Source: Cyclobacteriaceae bacterium
GTDB taxonomy: Bacteria; Bacteroidota; Bacteroidia; Cytophagales; Cyclobacteriaceae
Direction: 5' to 3'
Length of the DNA: 45,007 nucleotides
NCBI GenBank assembly: GCA_016787725.1
Contig: JAEUTZ010000019.1
Coordinates: forward strand, 1-45,007
The notes beneath the pieces are model-generated. The model had not been told where the DNA came from. It saw nothing but the letters and a program-made list of their open reading frames with translations, and did no database searches. Positions 1 through 8,044 of this stretch are shown here, piece after piece. The position numbers were made by a program, and so were the translations under genes. How positions within the stretch are numbered: the stretch's first letter is position 1; every line of letters starts with the position of its first letter.

Positions 1-137
1 GGGGCAACTTGATTCCAATGCGCGGTGGCAACATCTTGTACATAGCGCAGGTAAATGACGTTATTGACATGTCCCAGATTGTCAATATCGGCAGCATCAA
101 CTAATATTTCGGTAGTAAAAGGTGATTTAGGTCGCAT
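1..137 (-). CDS. Acyl-CoA thioesterase, hotdog fold (partial, N-terminus)
   Basis: This is the 5' end of a minus-strand gene that runs off the left edge; 45 codons are visible from an ATG whose first base is 137. The translation contains DIDNLGHVNNVIYLRYVQD, the conserved N-terminal signature of 4-hydroxybenzoyl-CoA/YbgC/FadM-type thioesterases, in which the first Asp of the D-x-x-G-H-V-N-N segment is normally catalytic. Family knowledge says such proteins are about 130-150 residues and hydrolyse acyl-CoA thioesters in the cytosol, but the substrate cannot be told from this fragment. It is divergent from the helicase gene, with 97 bp between the two start codons. Confidence 0.8.
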   Translation of the reverse strand, partial: MRPKSPFTTEILVDAADIDNLGHVNNVIYLRYVQDVATAHWNQVA

Positions 138-234
138 TTTAAATGAAGCCCTAATTTACCCGGATCTGTAGAATGCTCTCCTATTTGAATAACTTATTGT
201 ACCTTGCGTCTTCAATTTTTTTAACTCTGAACCT

Positions 235-1473
235 TTGACTTTTCACGAATTTAGTTTCAATCCTCGCTTATTGGATGGATTGGACGCCATGGGGTTTTCG
301 AAGCCAACTCCAATACAAGAGCAAGCGATTCCGGTAATCCTGGCCAAAAAAGACTTGATAGCATGTGCTCAAACCGGTACCGGAAAAACCGCTGCGTACG
401 TACTTCCCATTCTCAATAATATAGTTTCTTCTGAAAAGCGCCACCTGAATACACTCGTTCTGGCACCCACACGCGAATTGGCTCAGCAAATCGATCAGCA
501 GGTAGAAGGCTTCTCTTATTTTCTTGGCGTGAGTTCAATCCCGATTTATGGAGGCGGTGATGGAGCTACCTGGGACCAACAAAAACGCGCTATGGAAGGC
601 GGTGTGGATATTATTATTGCCACCCCAGGTCGCTTGATTGCCCAAATCGCCATGGGTACCATCAAGTTTGATCATCTCGAACATCTCGTTCTGGACGAAG
701 CCGATCGGATGTTGGACATGGGATTTTACGAAGACATCATACGAATTATCAAGGAACTTCCTGCCAAGCGACAAACCTTGTTGTTCTCGGCAACCATGCC
801 TCCAAAAATCCGGGCCCTGGCCAACCGGATTTTGAACAACCCCACGGAGATTAATATCGCTATCTCCAAACCGGCAGAAGGAATTCTGCAACAAGCCTAC
901 CTTGTTTATAATGAACAGAAGGAAAAATTGATTGATCAACTATTGAAGGATACGAAATACAACAGCGTTTTGATTTTTGCTTCCACCAAAGAAAGTGTTA
1001 AGAAACTCGATCGAAACCTGCACCGGTTGGGATTGAAGGTTAAAGCCATTCACTCCGATTTGGAGCAAGTCGAACGGGAGCATGTGTTACGTGAATTTAA
1101 AAATAAGCAACTTTCCATCTTAATCGGAACCGATGTTCTTTCTCGCGGGATTGATGTCGAGGGAATAGATCTTGTAATAAATTATGATGTGCCACCCGAC
1201 CCTGAAGATTACATTCACCGGATTGGTCGGACTGCCCGAGCGGCCAGTACAGGAACTGCCATTACTTTTATTAACGATCTGGATCAACGCAAGTTTTACC
1301 GCATTGAAAGTTTGATTGGAAAGGAAGTGACTAAGCTGCCCTTGCCCGATGGCCTCGGAGAAGCACCATCCTACCATCCGGAAGTGCGCAGAGATAAACC
1401 CGCACATAAGCAATCCGCTGGGAAACGCTCACCTTGGCGCGGGAACCGAAGACCTAAACAGCGACCAAAATAG
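235..1473 (+). CDS. DEAD-box ATP-dependent RNA helicase, RhlE-like
   Basis: A 412-residue DEAD-box RNA helicase. The motifs appear in order: Q motif (KPTPIQEQAIP), motif I (AQTGTGKT), Ia (PTRELAQQ), Ib (TPGRL), II (DEAD), III (SAT), V (GTDVLSRGIDVEG) and VI (HRIGRTARA). The tail is short and rich in Lys/Arg/Pro, typical of RhlE-like proteins that bind RNA during cold adaptation or ribosome maturation. The start is a TTG at 235. No ATG lies between the upstream in-frame stop (190-192) and the conserved N-terminus, and MTFHEF fits the usual beginning of this family. The TTG lies inside a heptamer-period repeat (220-247). The gene ends 4 nt from the convergent ceramidase-like gene. Confidence 0.93.
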   Translation: MTFHEFSFNPRLLDGLDAMGFSKPTPIQEQAIPVILAKKDLIACAQTGTGKTAAYVLPILNNIVSSEKRHLNTLVLAPTRELAQQIDQQVEGFSYFLGVSSIPIYGGGDGATWDQQKRAMEGGVDIIIATPGRLIAQIAMGTIKFDHLEHLVLDEADRMLDMGFYEDIIRIIKELPAKRQTLLFSATMPPKIRALANRILNNPTEINIAISKPAEGILQQAYLVYNEQKEKLIDQLLKDTKYNSVLIFASTKESVKKLDRNLHRLGLKVKAIHSDLEQVEREHVLREFKNKQLSILIGTDVLSRGIDVEGIDLVINYDVPPDPEDYIHRIGRTARAASTGTAITFINDLDQRKFYRIESLIGKEVTKLPLPDGLGEAPSYHPEVRRDKPAHKQSAGKRSPWRGNRRPKQRPK

Positions 1474-1477
1474 ATTC

Positions 1478-2806
1478 CTATTTTTTAATTAGTCTGCCAA
1501 TCATGTCAGCGAAGTAGGAGCCATAGTAAGGCCCCACCCAATTCATGGCACGCACCTCTTCTTTATCTACTTCATCATAGTGACTGTCTTCCGTGATGTA
1601 TCCGATATAGTCGCCATTAAAACTGGTAACGATCAGGTTTTTTCCATGAGCTTCAGACAACGAGTCGAGTTTTTGGGTAATGTAAAGTTCACCGGAAAAA
1701 TCGCAGGGAGTTCCGATCAGCACCACCGTACCCAACTGAAGGTAGGTTAATTCGCCTTGAAGCGGATGAAGCAGTCGAGCGAAAACCCAATTTCTGAGTT
1801 TAAGGTTGCTGGCGATTCGTAATTGTGCAGGCCCAAGTTGAATTGGAATTTGAGACGACTTGATTTCGAGCAAGTCTGGTTGAGCGACAGAGGATGAAAG
1901 ACGGATCTTGTCGGCTAACACCCGTCCGGCATAAGTCGTTACTTCAAAATCGACATCGTTAATTCCAGTAAGGCGGTGACTGCCAACCATCCCGGCCATA
2001 AACAATCCGAAAGTACCGTGCTCCTCCAGGGTCTTGATTAATGCGGCAGGATAATCACCCGAGAGCAAGTTGATGTGTTTACTGATGTTGGTGGGATGCG
2101 CGCTAAAGGTGATCAGTCTTGCGGTAGCTCCGTCATGTTTATGAATTAACAGACCTCGCAGGAGCCCGTCTTTTGGAGCGTCACGAACAAGTCTGTTCTC
2201 CACGTATTCCTGCGCATCGGTTTGCCAATGCGAAAGGGTTGCTGGGCCGAGCTTGTCTTTCAATTGTTTCATTAGCGTCAGCAGGTCTGCAGAAACCTGA
2301 TTAACCCAGCTTGAATCATATTGGCCGAGGATAGCTTCGCCTGCGGCACTTTCATGCCAGCCGCCAACCCCATTGTGGGTATGCGTTGCGCTTAAAAAAA
2401 GGATAGGGTCATTCAATTCCACTTTAGCTGCCTGATGTAATTTCTCTTTCAATGCGGGTGGGAAAAGTAAGAGATCAACTGAAATTAAATAGACAGCAGC
2501 AGCTCCGTTGTGGATGTGGATCACGCGTGCTTGCAATGAGTCATGTACCGCCTCAAAGCGTGGCCGAATCCGATACCCGGCCATGGGCATATTGTGATCG
2601 GGGGTAATCGAGATTTTCCCCCAGCTTGCCTGCAGGGATTGTGAGGGTGGATGATTCGTGAGTTGCAGTGTATCAAACGCCAGTCGCATGGATCGGTAAA
2701 AATCCTGATCGGCTAAGGGGGTTCGGTCAATTGGACCTACTAACGCTAGCAGGAAGCTGCCAAGACCGAGTACAATAAAAAGAATAATCTTGAGCCATCG
2801 TTTCAT
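1478..2806 (-). CDS. Neutral/alkaline non-lysosomal ceramidase-like secreted protein
   Basis: A 442-residue protein with an N-terminal hydrophobic anchor or signal (about residues 5-25, following MKRWLK). It then shows the start of the neutral ceramidase N-terminal domain: WGKISITPDHNMPMAGY, with the usual G-x-x-x-I-T-P and P-M-A-G-Y pattern. A His-rich segment (SATHTHNGVGGWHES) resembles the metal-binding region of the family, and a later stretch (FSAHPTNI) continues it. Family members hydrolyse ceramide amide bonds; this protein is shorter than full neutral ceramidases (over 600 residues) and lacks the C-terminal domain, so the substrate is uncertain. It lies 15 nt downstream of the OmpA-family gene on the same strand and is probably co-transcribed with it. 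Confidence 0.75.
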   Translation of the reverse strand: MKRWLKIILFIVLGLGSFLLALVGPIDRTPLADQDFYRSMRLAFDTLQLTNHPPSQSLQASWGKISITPDHNMPMAGYRIRPRFEAVHDSLQARVIHIHNGAAAVYLISVDLLLFPPALKEKLHQAAKVELNDPILFLSATHTHNGVGGWHESAAGEAILGQYDSSWVNQVSADLLTLMKQLKDKLGPATLSHWQTDAQEYVENRLVRDAPKDGLLRGLLIHKHDGATARLITFSAHPTNISKHINLLSGDYPAALIKTLEEHGTFGLFMAGMVGSHRLTGINDVDFEVTTYAGRVLADKIRLSSSVAQPDLLEIKSSQIPIQLGPAQLRIASNLKLRNWVFARLLHPLQGELTYLQLGTVVLIGTPCDFSGELYITQKLDSLSEAHGKNLIVTSFNGDYIGYITEDSHYDEVDKEEVRAMNWVGPYYGSYFADMIGRLIKK

Positions 2807-2821
2807 GATTGCTCTGCGAGA

Positions 2822-4858
2822 TTACTTCTCAACGATCGTAAACTCTGTTCTGCGATTGAGCTGCCGGCCTGCACGGGTTTTATTCTCAGAGATGGGTTTG
2901 TCAGGCCCGTACCCAGCAACAGCAATCCTGCTTTCATCAATTCCAGCGCGTACCAGATGTCTTTTTACCGCTTCTGCTCGTCTCCGGCTCAATCCAACAT
3001 TGTACGCATAGGATCCCAGATTGTCAGTGTGACCGCTGATTTCTACTTTGATGGAGGTTGCAGTTTTCATGAGCTGTTCGAGGTACAGGATGTCTTCAAA
3101 CGATTTGGGCACATCGCTGTCATGTCCAAAGTAAACATTCAGCGTTCGCCTGTAGTTGACGGCAATTTTATCCAGGTAAATCGTGTCCCGAACCATGGCA
3201 TGTTGCAGCGGTGCACCAAAATAATAGGTAGAGGAATAAGGGATATAGTCGTTGCTGGAAACTAATAACTTATACCGATTGGCACGAGACGGATCAATGG
3301 TCAAAGTTGTCTGATAAATACCTGGTCCCATTTCTTTCAACAGTATTTCCTGCCGATCGGATGTAATTTTTACCTGAGCCGGAATGGGACTCTTGGAGCT
3401 GCCCTCCGCTATATACACGCTTAAGTCTACCGCAGAAGACCCCGAGAAGGTGGGCGTTACCACAAGGGGTGTTGGTTTGGCCAAAGCGGGCAGTTCATCT
3501 TCCATCGAATAGACGGCATCGGCAAAATCCGGTTGTGTGTAGGCTGGCTCTTTCCAGTTTCGAATATCAATTTTATAGATGTCCTGTTCTCCAATACCTT
3601 CCTTGCGCACAGAAGAGATGTAAGCAAAATTCTCGTCTCTGGTAAAGACTATGTAGATGTCATTCTCAACCGAATTGATTGGATATCCCAGATTGACCGG
3701 CTTTTCCCAGACATCTTTCTCCACATTGTATGTAGATCGGTATAAGTCGAGATCACCCATGCCGGCATGACCGTTTGAACTAAAGTAGAGATGCTTGCCG
3801 CTGGCAGAGACAAACACTCCATCTTCATCCATGTCGGTATTTACGAGTTTGCCCAAGTTCTGCGGATTGGTCCATCGTCCTTTTGAGTCACGGGTACAAA
3901 CATAAATGTCGGTACCACCATAACCGCCCGGTCGATTGCTGGTGAAGAAGAGGCGTTGACCATCGCCACTGATTGAGGCTGAGTTTTCGATGTATTCGGA
4001 ATTGATTTCAAGTTCTTCCGGGTCCGTCCAGTTTCCATCCGCCTTCAGGAAGGAGGCAAGAATGTCTCCGCCATTGGAGTCGTGGTACAATAACATTTCT
4101 TTGCCATCAGGCGAAAGATTGACACTGGCATTGTGGTAATTATTGTTTAATGGAGCTGCGAAATTGCGTGCGAGAGTCCAACTGCCGTTCACTTTTTTGC
4201 TATAAAATATCTCTTCGTAATACTCATTATCACTGGCAATCCGGGCATTCGAGTTTTCTTCAGGTCTACGCGTAGTAAATACCAACAGGGTTTCATCCGC
4301 ATTGATGGTGGGTGCATAGTCGGGCCATTCGGAATTCACCAACTCATCCAAATGGGTGATGGTTACATCCACAGGTTGGGCCACCATGATTTTGGCATTG
4401 TGGCATTCGAATATCTTACGGTTCACCTCGTTGATCCTTTTTGACTTTTCATAGTCCAGCGAGCGGGCTAACAAACGGTTATAGCGGGTGTACAGGAGGA
4501 TGGCACTATCAAATTTCTCGGAGTAGTGATAAGCCTGGCCGAGGTAGTAAAGAATATCTGGGTCAATTTTAGGATCTAACCGGTACGCATTTTTGAAATA
4601 ATCCAAGGATTGCTCTTTGCGGATTGTCAGCATGATGGATCGCCCGGTCATAAACTGTGCTTTGGCACTTTTTGGATTGGCTTTGACAGCCATCATGAAC
4701 ATTTCGGTGGCTTGTTTCCGATGAGAGTAATCGAACACTTCCATTCCCATTTTGTAGTATTCTTCAGACAATGCGATGGAATCTTGTTGCGAGTACCCTT
4801 GAAAAGGGAAGCTATGCAGGATTAGGAAAATTCCTAATCGTTTCAAGAATAAAGCCAT
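2822..4858 (-). CDS. TPR-PD40-OmpA outer membrane protein, PorE-like
   Basis: A 678-residue exported protein. It has a signal peptide (residues 1-23, ending GYSQ), TPR-like helices (about 25-150) and WD40-like PD40 blades (about 170-420, with NLSPDGKEMLLY and SISGDGQRLFFTSNRPGG). A probable Ig or carboxypeptidase-regulatory-like beta domain follows (about 465-560), and then a C-terminal OmpA peptidoglycan-binding domain (about 570-678) with the hallmark ISGHTDNLGS and NRRTEF. This order matches PorE of the type IX secretion system and many Bacteroidota paralogues that anchor surface complexes to peptidoglycan. Without the other por/gld genes nearby, I would call it PorE-like rather than PorE. 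A perfect inverted repeat sits just upstream of the ATG. Confidence 0.85.
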   Translation of the reverse strand: MALFLKRLGIFLILHSFPFQGYSQQDSIALSEEYYKMGMEVFDYSHRKQATEMFMMAVKANPKSAKAQFMTGRSIMLTIRKEQSLDYFKNAYRLDPKIDPDILYYLGQAYHYSEKFDSAILLYTRYNRLLARSLDYEKSKRINEVNRKIFECHNAKIMVAQPVDVTITHLDELVNSEWPDYAPTINADETLLVFTTRRPEENSNARIASDNEYYEEIFYSKKVNGSWTLARNFAAPLNNNYHNASVNLSPDGKEMLLYHDSNGGDILASFLKADGNWTDPEELEINSEYIENSASISGDGQRLFFTSNRPGGYGGTDIYVCTRDSKGRWTNPQNLGKLVNTDMDEDGVFVSASGKHLYFSSNGHAGMGDLDLYRSTYNVEKDVWEKPVNLGYPINSVENDIYIVFTRDENFAYISSVRKEGIGEQDIYKIDIRNWKEPAYTQPDFADAVYSMEDELPALAKPTPLVVTPTFSGSSAVDLSVYIAEGSSKSPIPAQVKITSDRQEILLKEMGPGIYQTTLTIDPSRANRYKLLVSSNDYIPYSSTYYFGAPLQHAMVRDTIYLDKIAVNYRRTLNVYFGHDSDVPKSFEDILYLEQLMKTATSIKVEISGHTDNLGSYAYNVGLSRRRAEAVKRHLVRAGIDESRIAVAGYGPDKPISENKTRAGRQLNRRTEFTIVEK

Positions 4859-4861
4859 AAG

Positions 4862-4897
4862 AAAAGCGATCGTTTAAGAGGTAAATTTATCGCTTTT
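4862..4897. repeat. 9-bp perfect inverted repeat in the leader of the OmpA-family gene
   Basis: AAAAGCGAT (4862-4870) is repeated exactly in inverse as ATCGCTTTT (4889-4897) with an 18-nt spacer. It lies in the 66-nt gap between the stop of the upstream minus-strand gene (4925) and the ATG of the OmpA-family gene (4858), ending 3 nt before that start codon. In the minus-strand transcript it could fold as a hairpin flanked by A and U tracts. It could therefore act as a terminator, a translation-blocking structure or an operator; the sequence does not decide which. Confidence 0.5.
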
Positions 4898-4924
4898 TCC
4901 TGGATTCCTCCTAGTATGGAATTG

Positions 4925-5251
4925 CTAAGCGCTATGGCGAAACCGACCGGCTTCCCAGGCATTCATCTTGCGAATCAGAGCTTCTTCGCGTTCAGTAAGC
5001 TTCGAGGTCTTATTCTCGGGCCGTTGGTTCATGGAGTTGAAAAACTGGAGCCGGTATTTGAATACAGTCTTACTGCCAATAGCCTTCTTAAAGTCACGAA
5101 GCGGAGATTTTTCATCGACCCAAAAAAGGAGTAAATCAGCATCTCCATCCGTACTTCCGGGAAGAAACGACATCTTTGAATCCTCCAGACTACTGAGAAC
5201 AGCGTCTTTAAAACCTGGTTTTCCTGTAATATATAATGTTGTCCAAGACAT
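4925..5251 (-). CDS. Conserved hypothetical protein, 108 aa
   Basis: A 108-residue soluble protein that I do not recognise as a named family. It has no signal peptide or membrane segment. The N-terminal half alternates short strands and acidic loops (MSWTTLYITGKPGF, then DADLLLFWVDEK), suggesting a small alpha/beta domain. The C-terminal third is charged and helical (KLTEREEALIRKMNAWEAGR). Codon use and composition resemble the neighbours, and the frame is open over its full length, so I take it as real. It is co-directional with, and 66 nt upstream of, the OmpA-family gene. No function can be assigned. Confidence 0.6.
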   Translation of the reverse strand: MSWTTLYITGKPGFKDAVLSSLEDSKMSFLPGSTDGDADLLLFWVDEKSPLRDFKKAIGSKTVFKYRLQFFNSMNQRPENKTSKLTEREEALIRKMNAWEAGRFRHSA

Positions 5252-5314
5252 AACTCTAACTTTAGGCCCGTAGGGAACCCATTCATTATTCTGTCAGGTT
5301 AAAGATTATCAGAA

Positions 5315-5334
5315 CAAAAAAGCGGGATCGCCCG
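5315..5334 (-). terminator. Weak Rho-independent terminator candidate
   Basis: On the minus strand CGGG-CGAT-CCCG is followed by C and a run of six T. The stem is only 4 bp, so this is a weak candidate. It lies downstream of the small 5460-5654 gene and upstream of the 5251 start, which is a sensible place for a terminator. Confidence 0.25.
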
Positions 5335-5459
5335 AGTTTAAAAAATATTACTTTTTTGACTGCGATCGACTTTGCTACGGACTGCCTTCATAACGTTTGC
5401 AGAGGGAATAAGTTTCATCCTTTTCCATTCTTAAGAAGACCTGGCAAGCAGGACCTTCC

Positions 5460-5654
5460 TTAATTTACCCATACCAGGAAAGAGACCATTACCAATTGAT
5501 CGTCCAGATATTGAATGATTGGCTCTTCAGGATCGAATTGGTTTCCATACTTTTTGCGGATCGCACTCAGTTCTTCTTCTGTTACCCACTCGGTAGAAAT
5601 GAGCTTGTGCGTAGGGTCTACTTTTTTCTTTAAGGATACAAGAATGCGCTTCAT
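5460..5654 (-). CDS. Small hypothetical protein, 64 aa
   Basis: A short minus-strand gene of 64 residues beginning MKRILVSLKKK. An in-frame ATG 21 nt upstream (5675) would add MNKNEAP; I prefer the inner start because the hydrophobic and basic opening looks like a natural N-terminus, but the choice is uncertain. The middle is charged (TEEELSAIRKKYG) and the end is hydrophobic (LVMVSFLVWVN). No family is recognised and no signal sequence is present. It stands alone between two intergenic gaps, 158 nt upstream of the divergent sigma-factor gene. Confidence 0.45.
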   Translation of the reverse strand: MKRILVSLKKKVDPTHKLISTEWVTEEELSAIRKKYGNQFDPEEPIIQYLDDQLVMVSFLVWVN

Positions 5655-5758
5655 GGGTGCCTCATTTTTATTCAATCAAGACTACCAATTAAGAAGGGAA
5701 TGCCAAATGACATATATCAGCTTTGCATGGTTTATTTCCATTTTCGAGTCAATTTCAA

Positions 5759-5779
5759 GTATTTTCAAATACCTATTTG
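5759..5779. promoter_or_regulatory. Overlapping palindromes upstream of the ECF sigma gene
   Basis: Two palindromes overlap: GTATTT-TC-AAATAC (5759-5772) and CAAATA-CC-TATTTG (5766-5779). They lie 33-53 bases upstream of the sigma-factor ATG, where an operator or promoter element is expected. The TTTG at 5776-5779 could double as a -33 element, but no good TAnnTTTG partner follows at the right distance. The regulatory role is inferred from position only. Confidence 0.35.
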
Positions 5780-5811
5780 ACCAAACACCATTCTTGTCGT
5801 ATCATGTTTAG

Positions 5812-6402
5812 ATGTTTCAGTCGGATGGAAGGAATACCTGGGAAATAATCCAGCAGGCAACAGGGGGCGATACCCGCGCATTCCGAATGCTGGTGGTAAC
5901 TCATCAAACCTTTGCTTTCCGGGTTGCGTTTCGCATGATTGCGGATGAGCAAGATGCTGAAGATATTGTTCAGGAGGTATTCATTAAGCTTTGGAGCAAC
6001 CTGAAAAAGTACCGACCTGAAAATCGCTTTACTACCTGGCTTTACAGGATGGTAGTAAACCAATGTCTTGATTTTATGAAGTCGCGAAAGGTACAGCAGC
6101 GAAGCAGAAATAAGAATCTGGATGAAATGATTAATCATCCAACGACTATTTCTCCGGACGAAGAACTTCAGAATAGAGAATTAATGAAAATTGTTCATCA
6201 GGCGGCCGCGTCTTTACCTCCGCAGCAACATGCGGTGTTCGTCCTTCGCGATTTAGAGGCACTTTCGGTGGACGAAGTTTGCGAGATCCTTTCCATGTCG
6301 TCAGGTGCCGTGAAGAGCAATTTATATCATGCTCGGAAGACACTCAGTGAACGATTAAAGTCAGTTTATCAAATTCCAGACAACAAATCCTATGAAGTGT
6401 AA
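5812..6402 (+). CDS. RNA polymerase ECF sigma factor (sigma-70 family)
   Basis: A 196-residue ECF sigma factor. Region 2 is at about residues 20-90 (FRMIADEQDAEDIVQEVFIK, then FTTWLYRMVVNQCLDF), the core-binding and -10 recognition part. Region 4 is at about 130-185 (SLPPQQHAVFVLRDLEALS, then SMSSGAVKSNLYHARKTLSE), a helix-turn-helix that reads the -35 region. The anti-sigma start overlaps the end of this gene by 11 nt, the usual arrangement for a sigma factor held inactive at the membrane. A lipoprotein gene follows in the same operon. Such systems commonly answer envelope or oxidative stress; the actual signal is not visible here. Confidence 0.93.
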   Translation: MFQSDGRNTWEIIQQATGGDTRAFRMLVVTHQTFAFRVAFRMIADEQDAEDIVQEVFIKLWSNLKKYRPENRFTTWLYRMVVNQCLDFMKSRKVQQRSRNKNLDEMINHPTTISPDEELQNRELMKIVHQAAASLPPQQHAVFVLRDLEALSVDEVCEILSMSSGAVKSNLYHARKTLSERLKSVYQIPDNKSYEV

Positions 6403-6916
6403 GGAAGCCGAACAGTTGATTTATTTGTATTCCGAATTGGACATGGACGAAAAACGCCTTTTGGATGCGCATGTAGCTTCATGTCAGCAATGTGGATTAA
6501 TTGCAACCAGCTTTGGCTTGTTCGGAGAGATGTTGATGAAAGCCCGAACGCATGAGCCTGCACCCGCTAACGCAGCCCAACTCACCAGTCGAATTATGGA
6601 GCAGGTGCATTCCGGATCCTACACTTCACGTAAAAATCATGGGTTGATGTTGCCAGCATATTGGTTCCGGGTTGCGATTACCATTACCTCATTGATCCTG
6701 GCGATCGCCTTTGGTATTGAGTCTTCCGTAGACGCATATAAAGTAAGCCAGCAACAATGGGAGGTAAGTGCACCAGCCACCCAGGCTCACCCCAGTCAAT
6801 ATTGGCAAGCAAGAACGCAAAGAAATAAACCGGCATCACTTTATCAACAATACCGGAAAGGGAATGCAATCCGAAGTAATGAAACTAAAACGATATACAC
6901 CGATGAACAGATTTAA
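6392..6916 (+). CDS. Membrane anti-sigma factor with zinc-binding ZAS motif
   Basis: A 174-residue protein beginning MKCKEAEQLIYLYSEL. Cys3 and H27-x3-C31-x2-C34 form the classic ZAS zinc motif of anti-sigma factors that clamp an ECF sigma factor. One transmembrane helix lies at about residues 90-108 (VAITITSLILAIAFG). The remaining 65 residues would be periplasmic, rich in Gln, Asn and Ser, and end in a charged tail. Translation is probably coupled to the sigma gene through the 11-nt overlap. The 3' end overlaps the start of the lipoprotein gene by 14 nt. Signalling would require release or proteolysis of this protein; no protease gene is adjacent. Confidence 0.9.
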   Translation: MKCKEAEQLIYLYSELDMDEKRLLDAHVASCQQCGLIATSFGLFGEMLMKARTHEPAPANAAQLTSRIMEQVHSGSYTSRKNHGLMLPAYWFRVAITITSLILAIAFGIESSVDAYKVSQQQWEVSAPATQAHPSQYWQARTQRNKPASLYQQYRKGNAIRSNETKTIYTDEQI

Positions 6917-7925
6917 AATAATGATGGCAGGCTTGAGCATGGCAGTCTCTATAACTTCCTGCGATCATCCTGTGTCCATGGAAACCACCGTACATCCGGA
7001 TGGAGCATTGGATAAGACCATTACAATTTTTGCGGATAGTGTTGCTATCGAGACAAACTTTCTGGGTGTCAGTTCCAGGACGGGATGGCAAACGGAGCTC
7101 TTTAAAGGCGATTCAACGAATGATGATCGGGATAAACTATACATCCGCTTTCAGAAACACTTCAACTCCAGCGAGGAAGCAAATCAGGAACTGGCTGCTC
7201 AATCTGACACCTTGTTTCACGTGACCAGTCATTTCGAGAGGAAGTTTCGCTGGTTTTATACGTATTGGTACTATTCAGATACCTACCAGGCCATCAATCG
7301 CATGACATTGCCAATCGGGGATTATTTTTCACCGGAAGATTTTGCCTTCATCAATCGACTTCCTCCGGAAGGAAAACCCATTTCAAAAGCAGATAGTCTC
7401 TACCTCAACCAGTTGCATGAAAAGATTTTTGATGTGTACGGGTCCCGCGCATTGTTTGACAATCTCTATGAGAAGCTGGTAGCCCAATTGAAGGAGCAAA
7501 ACCACAGGCGTTGGATTGATTCACTGGCCAGTTATAAGGAGGAATTGTATGGGCGTTTTATTGATGAAGGGGATAAGGGCGACAGCATTATTTTTTCAAA
7601 ACTTGTCTACACGCCTGGGTTTCCATTAACGAAAGGGGAATTATCTGAATTGGAAGAAGAAACAGATCGCCTCGTTAGCTTTTTCTCAACCGCAGCCAAC
7701 GGCAAGTATTTCCATCAAATAAACATGCCTGGCACGGTAGTCAACTCCAATGCTGATTCGCTGATGCAAAGCAGTTTGTTTTGGCGGCCCAACACCACCC
7801 GATTTCTATTAAAGGATTACACGATGTTTGCCGAATCCCGAAAACTCAATGGGTGGACAGTTATTATTTCAGGGATACTCGTTGCAGTGGCTGTGGGTAT
7901 AAATTTCTACCGAAAGACCCGGTAG
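6903..7925 (+). CDS. Lipoprotein with C-terminal transmembrane segment, third gene of the ECF operon
   Basis: A protein of about 340 residues starting MNRFKIMMAGLSMAVSITSC, a lipoprotein signal peptide with the lipid-modified Cys at position 20. I chose this ATG (6903) because it puts the signal peptide at the N-terminus; an ATG at 6879 is also possible, and still longer versions run deep into the anti-sigma gene. The exported part is rich in acidic and aromatic residues with no domain I recognise. The last 20 residues form a hydrophobic helix followed by Arg-Lys-Thr-Arg, so the protein may be tethered at both ends. Its position suggests a partner or sensor for the anti-sigma factor. Confidence 0.75.
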   Translation: MNRFKIMMAGLSMAVSITSCDHPVSMETTVHPDGALDKTITIFADSVAIETNFLGVSSRTGWQTELFKGDSTNDDRDKLYIRFQKHFNSSEEANQELAAQSDTLFHVTSHFERKFRWFYTYWYYSDTYQAINRMTLPIGDYFSPEDFAFINRLPPEGKPISKADSLYLNQLHEKIFDVYGSRALFDNLYEKLVAQLKEQNHRRWIDSLASYKEELYGRFIDEGDKGDSIIFSKLVYTPGFPLTKGELSELEEETDRLVSFFSTAANGKYFHQINMPGTVVNSNADSLMQSSLFWRPNTTRFLLKDYTMFAESRKLNGWTVIISGILVAVAVGINFYRKTR

Positions 7926-7934
7926 ATTTTCTCG

Positions 7935-7961
7935 AAACTGGTATAAATTCCCAGTTTTGGA
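7935..7961 (+). terminator. Stem-loop after the ECF operon, terminator-like
   Basis: AAACTGG (7935-7941) pairs exactly with CCAGTTT (7951-7957) across a 9-nt loop and is followed by one more T and GG. It begins 10 nt after the stop of the operon's last gene. The T tract is short, so it is a moderate terminator candidate. Confidence 0.4.
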
Positions 7962-8044
7962 GGGGTTGGGTACTAGAAAGGCGAAATTTGACCCGAATTG
8001 GGAGGTAATTTGGAGCGGCATGATTATCTCTTTATTGTGGTATC

